DNA of 64,000 nucleotides from Streptomyces tuirus (GTDB lineage Bacteria > Actinomycetota > Actinomycetes > Streptomycetales > Streptomycetaceae), in the NCBI GenBank assembly GCA_018195615.1, contig JAGTPG010000002.1:434001-498000 (forward strand), given 5' to 3'. Both the position numbers and the translations under genes were made by a program. The notes beneath the pieces are model-generated. The model was not told where the DNA came from and did no database searches. It was given only the letters and a program-made list of their open reading frames with translations. Of the stretch, positions 29,074 to 37,688 are shown in pieces (positions within the stretch are counted from its first letter, which is position 1; each line of letters starts with the position of its first letter).

Positions 29074-29670
29074 GGCGCCTCCGGGCGCGACGGCAGCATG
29101 TGCACCCAGGGCATCACCATCAGTCCCGACGAGGCGCGCAAGCGCTACGGTCAGCCGCGGGCCAGGGAACTGTACGACGCCTTCCGCGAGGCGGTGGACT
29201 GCGACTTCCACCGCGTAGGCCGTCTGGGCGTCGCGTTCAAGCCGCAGCACTTCGAGAGCATGCGGGCCAAGCAGCGCGACCTGGCTGACAACTTCGGCCA
29301 CGACACCACGCTGCTGAGCAAGAGCGAGCTACGTGCCGAGCTGGGCTCCGACGACCACCACGGAGCCCTGCTCGACCCGCTCAGCGCGCACCGTCACGTC
29401 GGCAAATACGTCCATGGCCTGGCCGAGGCCGCCGAACGCGCCGGGGCCGGCCACCGACGCCTATACCGACAAGGCCATGCCCTGGTTCCGCAAGCGGCTG
29501 ATCAACGTCGGAAGCTGCGTCATCGTCACCGAGCCACTGGGCGAGGAGCGGGCCCGGCAGCTCTCCCCGACAACCGCGTGGTCGTGTCCTCCAAGAACAT
29601 CGGCCACTGCATTCGAATCACCCCGGACAACCGCCCGGCCTTCGGCGGCCGGGCCCGCTTCGCCCTGTGA
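29074..29670 (+). pseudogene. FAD-dependent amine/D-amino-acid oxidase (DadA-like) remnant
   Basis: The reading frame starts inside the gene at GASGRDGSMCTQG, just after where the FAD-binding GxGxxG should be. It runs to AEAAERAGA, then skips about 130 residues and resumes in another frame with AYTDKAMPWFRKRLINVGS and VIVTEPLGEERARQL, shifts again to LPDNRVVVSSKNIGH and RITPDNRPAFGGRARFAL and stops at 29668. N terminus, centre and C terminus are therefore all lost; this is true decay, not a single sequencing error. An intact version would deaminate an amine or amino acid in the PucR-controlled pathway. Confidence 0.8.
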
Positions 29671-29697
29671 TCTTGGAGCCCGTGTGACCACGATCGC

Positions 29698-29707
29698 TAG
29701 TTGGCAC
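29698..29707 (+). repeat. 10-mer TAGTTGGCAC, left edge, copy 1
   Basis: First of two direct copies of TAGTTGGCAC (the second at 29776-29785). It begins 28 bp after the last recognisable codon of the broken oxidase. The same 10-mer occurs twice in inverse orientation at 52033-52061. See the finding on the 22-kb insertion. Confidence 0.6.
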
Positions 29708-29775
29708 TGGACAACGTTCGTGACCTGCACTGATGCCAATTGGGTTCAGCACCTGCAGGTACGGAATCAGAGAGA

Positions 29776-29785
29776 TAGTTGGCAC
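29776..29785 (+). repeat. 10-mer TAGTTGGCAC, left edge, copy 2
   Basis: Second direct copy, 78 bp after the first. The sequence between them includes ACCTGCA and TGCAGGT arms (29723-29761 area), a possible imperfect hairpin. Confidence 0.6.
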
Positions 29786-29878
29786 TTTGGTACACCGCAG
29801 GTCACAGGGCGTCTCGCCGGGAGCGCAGGGGCATCTGCTCTCCGGGCGGAGGTCTCCCTTGTGTGTGGCCGACGGACT

Positions 29879-30275
29879 TCAGGTCCCGATGCAGCTTTTC
29901 TGTTGGTGGTCCGTGCGGTGATGCATCCAGAGCACCACGTCGCACACCCGCAACGCACTGACGGTCGCGGGGAGGTCGGCGGACTGCCGTAGGGCCAACA
30001 GTTCGTGGTGCAGCGCGTGATTGTCGGCACTCAGCGCGCCATGCAGGTCGAGCCAGAACGACCTCGGCCGACCGAGAATGCAGCGAACGACCTGATCGTA
30101 GACGGGCAGCAGCCGCGGCCGCTTCCGGGCGAGGAGCTTGCCGGTCGTTCGCGACCGCCTGACGGCCCCCTCCGCCGGTCAGATGCTCGAAACGACCACC
30201 CGTGAACGGCGCTGCTCCCCTGAGCTGGCCGGTGCCGAAGTAGCGGCGGAGATTGGATACGGCCTGATCAGAGCT
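29879..30275 (-). pseudogene. DUF6308-like gene remnant
   Basis: The leftward strand reads SDQAVSNLRRYFGTG and FTGGRFEHLTGGG, then, after an internal loss and frame change, LLARKRPRLLPVYDQVVRCI, GRPRSFWLDLHGAL and SALRVCDVVLWMHH, ending at a stop at 29879. The order and spacing resemble actinobacterial DUF6308 proteins, from which the middle (about 70 residues) is deleted. It has no start codon. Function unknown. Confidence 0.55.
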
Positions 30276-30313
30276 GATGAGTCTACTCAGTCGGTGGATA
30301 AGCGGCGATTGGC

Positions 30314-30556
30314 TCAATGCCGCAACCAGAGGGCGAAGGCATCGACGAGCCCTGCATAGAACCGCTCGTCGGGCACCGATCCCGGATTCTTGCTGGCGTC
30401 GTAGAAGGCGACGTTGCTGAAGGAAATGCGTTGAGGTTCTTGTAGAACGCGAGCTTGCCGCGCCCGAACCCGACGAACAGCCAGAAGACCCCGAGGGATG
30501 CGGTGTTCTGCAACAGGGAACGGACCTCGGCCTTGTCCCAGGGCTCATCACGACCT
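30314..30556 (-). pseudogene. VWA-domain (TerF-like) gene fragment
   Basis: The leftward frames DEPWDKAEVRSLLQNTASL, FWLFVGFGRGKLAFYKNL and, one frame on, NVAFYDASKNPGSVPDERFY with DAFALWLRH and a stop at 30314 resemble the C-terminal half of VWA domains near tellurium-resistance genes, which end in a similar LY..L...F..WL pattern. Only about 80 codons remain. No tellurium-resistance neighbour is present. Confidence 0.5.
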
Positions 30557-30635
30557 GAGTCACGATGAAGGCGGGATCAGTCGAAGTAGGCCGACCGCAT
30601 CAGCTGCCTGTGCAACGAGGCCGTCCGTGCCCTTC

Positions 30636-31259
30636 TCAGGTGTGGCGCGGGCGAGGCAGCAGGGCGAACGCGCTCTCGGCAATCGAGGTCAGGCGGTCGG
30701 GGCTGTGGCCGTACGCGCCGACGACATCGCTCCCGCGGATGATGGTCAGCAGTAGGTACGCGAGGTCGTCGGGGTCCGCGTCGGGGTCGATGTCGCCGTT
30801 GCGCTGCGCCACTCGCACGCACTCGGCCACCGCCACCCGGACCACGGAGAAGCACTCGCTGGCCAGGCGTTTCACCTCGGGGTCGGAGGCGCCGATCTCC
30901 AGGGCCATCTTGGCGGCGAAGCAGGCCGCCCCCGCCCGGTCAGGGACGGGGGGTAGGTCGGGGGCGAGTGGCACCCCGTGGACGGCACGGAGCAAGTACG
31001 CGTGCAGTCGTTCCAGGGCACTCTCGTCCGGTCCGGCGAGCGCCTTCGGCGCAAACTGTCCCAGCCGGGCGAAGTACCCGGACATCGCTTCCAGCAGCAC
31101 GCCGTGCTTGCCGTCGAACGCGCCGTAGAGGCTGCCGCGGCCCAGGCCGGTGGCGGCGCTGATGTCGTCGACGCTCGTGCCGTTGTAGCCGGAGGCGCGG
31201 AACTGCCGCTCGGCGGCATGCAGGACGTGGTCGCGGTCGAAGCTTCGTGGTCTTGCCAT
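30636..31259 (-). CDS. TetR-family repressor, copy 1
   Basis: A 207-residue TetR regulator. The N-terminal HTH is AAERQFRASGYNGTSVDDIS with recognition helix TGLGRGSLYGAFDGKH; a C-terminal ligand domain follows (ACFAAKMALEIGAS). ATG 31259 (MARPRSF) is preferred because the upstream in-frame extension runs into the promoter. It is about 90% identical to the gene at 38657-39280. It is divergent from the haloalkane-dehalogenase-like gene, and the shared gap carries a promoter with an inverted repeat (31289-31334). Such repressors (TetR_C_47-like group) usually respond to electrophiles or aromatic compounds; the inducer is unknown. Confidence 0.93.
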   Translation of the reverse strand: MARPRSFDRDHVLHAAERQFRASGYNGTSVDDISAATGLGRGSLYGAFDGKHGVLLEAMSGYFARLGQFAPKALAGPDESALERLHAYLLRAVHGVPLAPDLPPVPDRAGAACFAAKMALEIGASDPEVKRLASECFSVVRVAVAECVRVAQRNGDIDPDADPDDLAYLLLTIIRGSDVVGAYGHSPDRLTSIAESAFALLPRPRHT

Positions 31260-31288
31260 GCGCCGAAGGTAAAGCCGACCCACCGTAT

Positions 31289-31334
31289 TTGACAACCCAG
31301 TACAGAACTATCTAGGTTTCGGACTGTTCAGTAA
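31289..31334 (+). promoter_or_regulatory. TetR-controlled promoter/operator, copy A
   Basis: -35 TTGACA (31289-31294), an 18-bp spacer and -10 TAGGTT (31313-31318). The inverted repeat GTACAGAAC (31300-31308) and GTTCAGTAA (31326-31334) brackets the -10, so a bound TetR dimer pair would block polymerase. Copies B and C at 39310-39355 and 45862-45907 share all of these elements. Confidence 0.8.
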
Positions 31335-31362
31335 ATAACCGTGCTGAGCTCATCGGACCGGC

Positions 31363-31421
31363 TTGGTCCGGGCGCGCAGGACCGTGACGCCGCGAAGGCG
31401 GCTTGGAGGTTGAACTCATGA
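31363..31421 (+). repeat. Duplicated hairpin/RBS leader, copy 1
   Basis: Near-identical to 34217-34277: GGTCCGGGC, then GACGCCGCGAAGGCGGCTTGG and AGGTTGAACTCATGA. GCCGC-GAAG-GCGGC (31389-31402) can form a hairpin directly before the ribosome site. Here the ATG at 31418 opens only a 49-codon frame (31418-31567) that ends just inside the hydrolase gene. Confidence 0.7.
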
Positions 31422-31553
31422 GGTTCGGGGCGTGGCGCGCAGCTCGGCGCAAGAAAGAGCCAGCCGGTGAAGGCTGCTTCAGAACCAATACTTCGGAGGA
31501 CCTCATGGCCGCGGTCAGTGCGGACAACACCGCACCGGAAGGCGCGATATCCC

Positions 31554-32495
31554 GTGATTGCTGCTGACGAGACGTTCGACGGCACGTGGCCGTATCCCGC
31601 CCGCTTCAACGAGGCTGCCGGCTTCCGCCAGCACTATGTCGACGAGGGCCCCTCACGGCCCGATCAGACGATCGTCATGCTGCATGGCGAGCCCACGTGG
31701 GGCTACGAATGGCGCCACCTGATCGGGCCACTGTCGCGTCACCATCGCGTGATCGTTCCCGACCACATGGGCTTCGGCAAGAGCGAGACACCGCAGGACC
31801 GCACGTACGACGCGAGCGAACACATCCTGAATCTCGAATCGTTGCTCGTCGACACGCTCGACCTCACGGACATCACCCTGGTGCTCCGTGACTGGGGCGG
31901 CCCCATCGGCACCGGGTTCGCGCTGCGTCACCCCGACCGGATCTCCCGGATCTTCGCCACGAACACCGTGCTACCGCTCGCAGACGACATCGCCCCTCTC
32001 ATGAAGGCCAACGGCGTCGAGAGCCGGTGGTTCCAGTGGGCCCACTCGGCGCTCTCGGACGGCTCGTTCGAGCAGATCCTCGGCAACGCGGGTCACACCA
32101 TCGCCCACCTGATGATCGACCTGCAGCATGTCGCCCGGCCCGAGATCGCCACGCCGACCTGGATCCGCGCCTACTCCAGCCCCTTCCCGACCCCGGCGGA
32201 GTGCCGCGGTGTCATCGCCTTCCCCCGGCAGGTCCTTGAGGGCCCCCAGGGTCCCCCGCCCGGGCCGCCGCCCATGGAAGCCGTCGCCGCGTTGCGCGCC
32301 GTGCCGGCGATGCTGGCGGTCGGGATGCGGGACACCGCACTGCTGCCCGAGTACGTCATCCCGTCGTTCAGGCTCAGCTACCCCGACGCACCCGTGGTCG
32401 AGATTCCGAGCGCCGGCCACTTCCCGACCGAGGACGCTCCCGAGACGCTGCTGGCACTCCTTGAGCTGTTCCTGCAGACGTCCGCGCGCACCTGA
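31554..32495 (+). CDS. Haloalkane-dehalogenase-like alpha/beta hydrolase
   Basis: A 313-residue alpha/beta hydrolase. The LHGEPTWGYEWRHL oxyanion motif, the nucleophile Asp in LVLRDWGGPIG and the catalytic His in PSAGHFPTED are those of haloalkane dehalogenases, which hydrolytically release halide from alkyl halides. GTG 31554 (product begins IAADETFDGTWPYP) is the most downstream sensible start, with GGAAGG before it. The frame stays open to GTG 31467. ATG 31505, which has an excellent GGAGGACCTC, is out of frame, so a small indel at 31505-31554 may hide the true start. It lies downstream of operator A. Confidence 0.85.
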   Translation: MIAADETFDGTWPYPARFNEAAGFRQHYVDEGPSRPDQTIVMLHGEPTWGYEWRHLIGPLSRHHRVIVPDHMGFGKSETPQDRTYDASEHILNLESLLVDTLDLTDITLVLRDWGGPIGTGFALRHPDRISRIFATNTVLPLADDIAPLMKANGVESRWFQWAHSALSDGSFEQILGNAGHTIAHLMIDLQHVARPEIATPTWIRAYSSPFPTPAECRGVIAFPRQVLEGPQGPPPGPPPMEAVAALRAVPAMLAVGMRDTALLPEYVIPSFRLSYPDAPVVEIPSAGHFPTEDAPETLLALLELFLQTSART

Positions 32496-32514
32496 AGGCC
32501 GAACGGCCGGCTCC

Positions 32515-32908
32515 GCGGGTGTGTGGGTGGCCGGCAACGCCGCCGATCTGGTCCCCCAGGTCGGAGCCTCGCAGCGGCTGGCGCTGACATCAACAGGATG
32601 CCGGCCACCGGCGCGGCCCTCCAGGGGATCACCGAGGCAAGCCCACAAGGGGCCACAGGGTGATCTTAAAGACCTGAGATCTCGGCCCGCCACCGCTCGC
32701 CTCACCTTCGCCGACGAGGAAAGCGACCTGTTTTCCTGCATGAAAACCGATCAGTTTCCACCCGGTTTCAGCCATGCCCAGCAAGCAAGCAGGAGCGTCC
32801 CGCCGAGGCAACACCCCACTCCTCGACGTCCTCGCCCGCCTCGACGACTCCACATCTCTCGGCTTCCTGAACGGGCCGACCCACCCCCACCAGACGGAGA
32901 ACACGACA
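32515..32908 (+). repeat. Gene-junction repeat, copy 1 (thioredoxin-reductase 3' tail plus spacer)
   Basis: This 394-bp gap is not empty. It begins with VWVAGNAADLVPQVGAS, the decayed 3' end of a thioredoxin-reductase-like gene (intact copy at 46970-47140), continues through AGCCCACAAGGGGCCACAGG and then a spacer containing GGCTTCCTGAAC and ACGACAATGTCGGAGCG. Copy 2 is at 35213-35578, in the same order. Confidence 0.75.
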
Positions 32909-34149
32909 ATGTCGGAGCGCAATCCCATGGACAGGAACACGACATCGCGACAGCGGGCCCTGGTCGTCGGCCTCGGGATCAGCGGGATCGCCTCCGCGCT
33001 GCGACTGCATCGCGCGGGCTGGGACGTGGTGGTGCTGGAGAAGGCCCCCGAGCGGCGCCGCGGCGGATACTTCATCGCCCTGTTCGGGACCGGGCTCGCC
33101 GCCGCCGAACGGCTGGGCTTCGCCGATGCGGTGCCGAATCGCGTCGCTCCGGAAAGCGTGAGCTACGACGTCGACCGCACGGGCCGGCGCCGCCGCGGAT
33201 TGAGCTACGCCGATGTGTTCGGCGGGTCTCGACTGGTGGTGCGGGGCGACATCGAAGACGCGGCCTTCACCGCCCTGCCCGACGAGGTCGAGATCCGGTA
33301 CTCGACCGTGCCGATCGCGCTGGACCAGTACCTCGACGGGGTGGACGTCGAGATCCGCGACCTGACGACGCAGACGACGACCGTCGAACGTTTCAACCTG
33401 GTGGTCGGGGCAGACGGACTGCGCTCGACGGTGCGCCGGCTTGCGTTCGAGCCCGAGCAGAGCCCGATCCGTCGGCTGAACTACATGATCGCCGTGTACA
33501 GCCTGCCCGAGCCGATACCCGGCTACCGCCCAAAGGACGGGCTGACCATGGCCGAGGCGGGCCGATCGGTGTGGGTGTTCCCGTTCGCCGACCGTCTGCC
33601 GACGGTGATGTTCTCCTACCGCACCGACGACGTGGACGCCGAGTTCACCCGGCCGGCCATCGACTCGCTGCGCGCCGCCTACGGCCCCGAGCCCACCGGC
33701 TCCACGCTCGGTTGGCTGCTCGACCAGTTCGAGAAGGCCCCGGACCACCTGTTCGACTCCGCCGAGCAGGTGCACCTCGACCACTGGCACCGCGGCCGAG
33801 TCGTGCTCGTCGGCGACGCCGCGTGGTGCCTGACCGTTTACTCCGCCATGGGGGCATCCACCGGCCTGGCCGGGCGGACCTGCTCGGCACCATGCTGGAA
33901 CGCCACCCCCACGACGTGCCACGAGCGCTGCAGGACTGGGAGGACCACCTGCGCCCGTTCATCGACCACCACCGCGGCAGCGCCGTGAGCCAGCGTGGTT
34001 TCTTCACCCCGGGCAACCGCGCCGAGTTGCTGCTTCGGTCCGTGATGGTCCGCCTCGCCCGGCTGCCGATCGCCGGCCGGCTGCTCGCCAAGACGAGGAC
34101 CAACAGTGCGCGGATGAAAAGTCTGGATATCGCCGCCGCTGCAGCGTGA
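32909..34149 (+). CDS. FAD-dependent monooxygenase (PHBH/RdmE type; apparent 1-bp frameshift)
   Basis: Group-A aromatic flavoprotein hydroxylase, about 413 residues when repaired. FAD-binding GLGISGIASALRLHRAG is near residue 22, the DG motif is in VVGADGLRSTVRR and the GD motif in VVLVGDAAWCLT. The frame is lost after ASTGLAG at about 33870; one missing G gives GLAGADLLGTMLERHPHDVP and the natural C terminus ending at 34149. ATG 32909 (MSERNPMD) has ACGGAGA before it. The start region is a duplicate of that of the NmrA gene at 35579. It probably hydroxylates or epoxidises an aromatic or xenobiotic substrate. Confidence 0.87.
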
Positions 34150-34216
34150 GTGGAGTTCCTCGAATACGAGCGGGAGAACGAGGTCGTCCGGGCCCGCAAC
34201 TCGCCGCTTACTTGCT

Positions 34217-34277
34217 ACTTGGTCCGGGCTTGCCGGACCGCGACGCCGCGAAGGCGGCTTGGGGGTTGAACTCATGA
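34217..34277 (+). repeat. Duplicated hairpin/RBS leader, copy 2
   Basis: Two successive hairpins precede the start: GGTCCGG (34221-34227)/CCGGACC (34233-34239) and GCCGC (34245-34249)/GCGGC (34254-34258), then GGGGGTTGAACTC and ATG 34274. It matches 31363-31421; here it leads into a real gene. Confidence 0.7.
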
Positions 34278-35209
34278 CACAGATGACCCAGCGACCGCCC
34301 TTTGGCGAGGACTCCCCGGCCAGGGGGTCCCAGGCGAGCGACCGCGTCCGGCATCGGACGGTTCAGGCAGGCGGACTGGAGGTGCCGATCCTTGAGGCCG
34401 GCAGCGGGCCGCTCGTTGTGTTCCTCCACGGGTTTCCCGACCATGCGGCCAGCTGGGCAGGGATCCTCGACCACCTTGCGCAGGAAGGGTACTGGGCGGT
34501 CGCGCCCGCACAACGCGGATACTGGCCCGGCGGCGCGGCCCCCGACGGCTCCTACCGCATTGCCTCGACCGGCCAGGACGTCCTGAACCTGATCGAAGCG
34601 CTCGGGCGCGAGCAGGCGGATATCGTCGGCCACGACTTCGGAGCCGCGGCGGCGTACGGGGCAGCGAGCCTCGACGCGAGGCGTGTCCGCAAGCTTGTCA
34701 CCATGGCGGCTCCCCATGGCCGGCAACTGATGAACGCATTGGTCGCCGACGGTGACCAGCAGCGACGCAGCTGGTACATGTTCTTCTTCCAGACAGCCCT
34801 GGCGGAGGCGGCCGTCGCGCACGACGACTTCGCCTTCGTCGACCGGCTCTGGCGGGAATGGTCACCCGGCTACGAGCTGCCGGACGCGGAGCGTGCCGCG
34901 CTCAAGGAAACCCTGGGTGCTCCAGGAGTCCTGACCGAGATCCTGGGCTACTACCGCCAGTTGTTCACGCCCCCTGCGGACGAGGCGACCCAGTCCCTGC
35001 AAGCCCGGGCCTTCGGCGCCATCACCGTCCCGTCGCTCTACCTCCACGGCGCCGACGACAACTGCTTTGCCGTGGAGTTGAGCGACGGCATGGACGACCT
35101 GTTCACGAACGGCTTCGAACGCATCGTCATACCCGGCGCGGGGCACTTCCCGCACGTCGAACAGCCCAAGGCGGTCGCCGATCGCATCCTGGGCTTCCTG
35201 AACAGCTGA
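34274..35209 (+). CDS. Epoxide-hydrolase-like alpha/beta hydrolase
   Basis: A 311-residue alpha/beta hydrolase: oxyanion motif FLHGFPDHAASW, nucleophile Asp in VGHDFGAAAAY, acid Asp in LHGADDN and His in PGAGHFPHVE. An Asp nucleophile followed by FGA points to epoxide hydrolase (or dehalogenase), not to an esterase. ATG 34274 follows the duplicated leader. It lies between a flavin monooxygenase and an NmrA oxidoreductase, so a monooxygenase-epoxide hydrolase sequence is plausible. The last codons, ILGFLNS, recur in degraded form in several spacers of this region. Confidence 0.88.
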   Translation: MTQMTQRPPFGEDSPARGSQASDRVRHRTVQAGGLEVPILEAGSGPLVVFLHGFPDHAASWAGILDHLAQEGYWAVAPAQRGYWPGGAAPDGSYRIASTGQDVLNLIEALGREQADIVGHDFGAAAAYGAASLDARRVRKLVTMAAPHGRQLMNALVADGDQQRRSWYMFFFQTALAEAAVAHDDFAFVDRLWREWSPGYELPDAERAALKETLGAPGVLTEILGYYRQLFTPPADEATQSLQARAFGAITVPSLYLHGADDNCFAVELSDGMDDLFTNGFERIVIPGAGHFPHVEQPKAVADRILGFLNS

Positions 35210-35212
35210 CCC

Positions 35213-35578
35213 TCCTCCGACCGCCCAGGTCGGGGCCTCCGCAGCGGGCGGCGCACTGGCCGGCGCCGACATCAACAAGATGCTGGTCCTCGCGGACACC
35301 GACGCGGCCCTCCAGAAGACCGCCGAGGCAAGCCCCAAAGCGGCCACACGATGATCTCGAAGCCCTGAGATCTCAGCCCGTCACCCTCGCCTCACCTTCA
35401 CCGGCGAGGAAACCCATCAGGTTCCAGACGGCTTTCAGTCATGCCCACCAAGCAGGTAGCAGGAGCGTCGCGCCGAGGCCAATGCCACACTCCTCGACTT
35501 CCTCGCCCGTCTGGGACGACTTCACATCTTCGGCTTCCTGAACGGCCGACCCACCCCAACCAGATGGAGGACACAACA
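35213..35578 (+). repeat. Gene-junction repeat, copy 2
   Basis: Opens with TAQVGASAAGGALAGADINK and ends its residual frame with ASPKAATR and a stop, a truncated thioredoxin-reductase C terminus. The rest matches 32700-32908, up to ACAACAATGTCGGAGCG. No gene of its own. Confidence 0.75.
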
Positions 35579-36586
35579 ATGTCGGAGCGCAATCCCATTC
35601 TGATCACCGGCGCCGGCGGTCATGTCGGTGGCGTGAGCAGGGTGATGATCGACATGCTGCTCGAACAGGGCCACCCGGTGCGCGCGTTCGTGCGACGGGA
35701 CGACGAACGCGCGCAGTCGCTGCGCGAGTCCGGGGCCGAGGTCTTCGTCGGCGACCTGTTCAAGCTCGCGGACGTGGCCGCCGCACTGAAGGGTGTCAAG
35801 CGCATCTACTTCAGCATGACCCCGCAGCCGTACTACGTCGATGCCCTCACCTTGATGGCCACGGCGGCGCGAGCCCAGGGCGACATCGAGGCCTTCGTGC
35901 ACATGTCCAACCACGAGCAGTCGTACATGACGTTCGAGAAGATGACCGCACCGGATGAGGAGCGGCGTTCTTGGCTCGGCGGACTGGTCACGGACTGGTC
36001 ACCGCAGCAGCGGGCGCACTGGGTCTGCGAGCGGGTGCTGGAGTGGTCCGGCCTCCCGACCATCAACGTGCGTGCGACCCTGTTCGCCGAGAACCCCCAT
36101 CTGACCTGGATGCTGGCGGGCCCGCTGAGCAACGGTGAACTGCGCCTGCCCTTCGGCAACCAGCGGCTCGCACCCATCGCCGTTCACGACGTGGCCGAGG
36201 TGTGTGTGAAGGTGCTGGTCGACCCCGCACCGCACGTCTCGAAGTCGTACGCGCTCACCGGCCCGGAGCTGAAGGACATGTACGGGTTCGCTGAGGACTA
36301 CGCAGCCGTTCTGGGACACCAGGTCGTCTACATCCCTGAGGAATTGGAGGCCTGGCAAGATGCCTTCCTCGACGAGACCGCCCTGCAGAAGGACCTGGGC
36401 GATCCGGGTACGGCCCGGCACGTGGCGGCGCACCTGAGGGTCCAGACCAGTCTGATCGCCAGCGGGCGGTACGACGAAGTCTCCGACCAACTGGAAACCC
36501 TGCTCGGGCGCGCACCGGGAACCTTGCGGTGGGTGCTGCAGAACAACACTCGCCTGCGTGAACTGGCGGGTGCCCCGAGCCAGTGA
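35579..36586 (+). CDS. NmrA-like NAD(P)-binding protein
   Basis: A 335-residue atypical SDR of the NmrA/HSCARG group. Its N terminus MSERNPILITGAGGHVGG contains the GxxGxxG dinucleotide site and VRAFVRRDDERAQSL the NADP-binding Arg. Unlike classical SDRs there is no YxxxK. ATG 35579 has GGAGG eight bases upstream. The group includes quinone/azo reductases and redox-sensing regulators. It is the last gene of the rightward set that begins at operator A; no further gene follows for about 1.1 kb on this strand. Confidence 0.87.
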   Translation: MSERNPILITGAGGHVGGVSRVMIDMLLEQGHPVRAFVRRDDERAQSLRESGAEVFVGDLFKLADVAAALKGVKRIYFSMTPQPYYVDALTLMATAARAQGDIEAFVHMSNHEQSYMTFEKMTAPDEERRSWLGGLVTDWSPQQRAHWVCERVLEWSGLPTINVRATLFAENPHLTWMLAGPLSNGELRLPFGNQRLAPIAVHDVAEVCVKVLVDPAPHVSKSYALTGPELKDMYGFAEDYAAVLGHQVVYIPEELEAWQDAFLDETALQKDLGDPGTARHVAAHLRVQTSLIASGRYDEVSDQLETLLGRAPGTLRWVLQNNTRLRELAGAPSQ

Positions 36587-36880
36587 GCGCTCCGGAGCAG
36601 AACATGACGCCACACCGGAGTCCTCAGCCTGAGGGGCGGCTCTCAGGCGTCGGGGCGGGCGAACAAGGGGCGCTGCTGACGAGCGGCGAACCAGGTGACA
36701 AGTAACCCCTGAGTAACTTCTGAGCCGGATCTTCCTCGTCGGGCTGGTCGTGGCCCTCGTTCTCGCGGGGAGCGGGCGTGCGGCCGAACAGGCTGATCAG
36801 GGCAGGGCGTTCGGCTCAGAGCGCCCCGGGGCCCTTCGCATGGTGCGACACCCAGGGGATCACGCGTGCTCCCCTGGGTG

Positions 36881-37318
36881 TCAGGCATGCGCGAGCAGCG
36901 TGGCCACGACGTCGTTCGCCTGGTCCTCGGTCTGTTCAACGACCGTGCCCACCACGTCGGTGGCGCCGCTTCCGGGCCCGGTGAGCTCCACGCGGGTCGG
37001 CCGGCGTTGGGCGATGATTTCCGGCCCGGCCGGGGCGCCGGTCTCCTCGGCTTCGGCGAGCGCGCGGCAGACGGAGGCGACCGAGGGGTGCTGTCCGGCG
37101 TTCTTACCGGCCTTGAGGGTCAGCTTCCTGGCGATCTCGGGGACGGGGACGCCTTTCGACGCGGAGGCCAGGTCGTGCCACTGCTCGTGCGGATCGGGAT
37201 CGTCGCCGTTACTCGACGACCAGGCGGAGGCCCGCCGTGAACTCGCCGAGCCGACCGGCCGTTCGACGGGGCCGGTGACGATCGCCGCGTTCTCCTCGGG
37301 CGTCTGCTCGTCCCGGCC
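36881..37318 (-). pseudogene. Headless helix-turn-helix ORF
   Basis: A leftward frame of about 146 codons, open from about 37318 to a stop at 36881-36883, without an ATG/GTG in its first 100 codons. It reads DPDPHEQWHDLASASKGVPV, then PEIARKLTLKAGKNAG and SVASVCRALAEAEE, an HTH-like segment, and ends EQTEDQANDVVATLLAHA. The 5' part overlaps the rightward transposase remnant. It looks like the 3' part of a DNA-binding protein of mobile origin, family not recognised. Confidence 0.45.
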
Positions 37319-37334
37319 CTCGCCGCCCTCGCCC

Positions 37335-37628
37335 GCTTACACCGGAAAGCTCGTCGACTGGGCGAAACAGCACTTCAACCTGACCGTCAAGCCGGTCAGC
37401 CGCCCCAAGGACGCCTACGGCTTCGTCATGCTGCCCCGCCGCCGGGGCGTCGACAGGTCGTCGCGTGGATGATGCACGCACGCCGCCATGCCCGGGACCA
37501 CGAACGGCTCATCCAGTACTGAGACCCTGAACACCTGGGCCGTCATCACCCTCATGCCCAGGCGTCTCGCACGGAAGGGGGCCACCTCCAGCCTGCCAAG
37601 GAAACCCGTATCGGCCACGAGTGCCTGA
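37335..37628 (+). mobile_element. IS5-family transposase remnant
   Basis: AYTGKLVDWAKQHFNLTVKP and PKDAYGFVMLPRR, followed in other frames by VVAWMMHARRHARDHERLIQ and TLNTWAVITLMPRRLA, is the C-terminal third of an IS5-type DDE transposase (the ..LPRRWVVERTLAW.. region) broken by at least two frame changes. No terminal inverted repeats were found. The 36587-36880 stretch before it holds nothing I recognise. Confidence 0.65.
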
Positions 37629-37688
37629 CAGGCGTGGTCACCGTTCCCCGGTCAGGCGGATCCCCGCAGCCCTTGCTCCATCCGCTCT

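Noticed and set aside
32128..34149. A 673-codon frame as one large protein
   Set aside because: Its last 90 codons are the frameshifted end of the FAD monooxygenase; the rest is out of frame with both hydrolase and monooxygenase.
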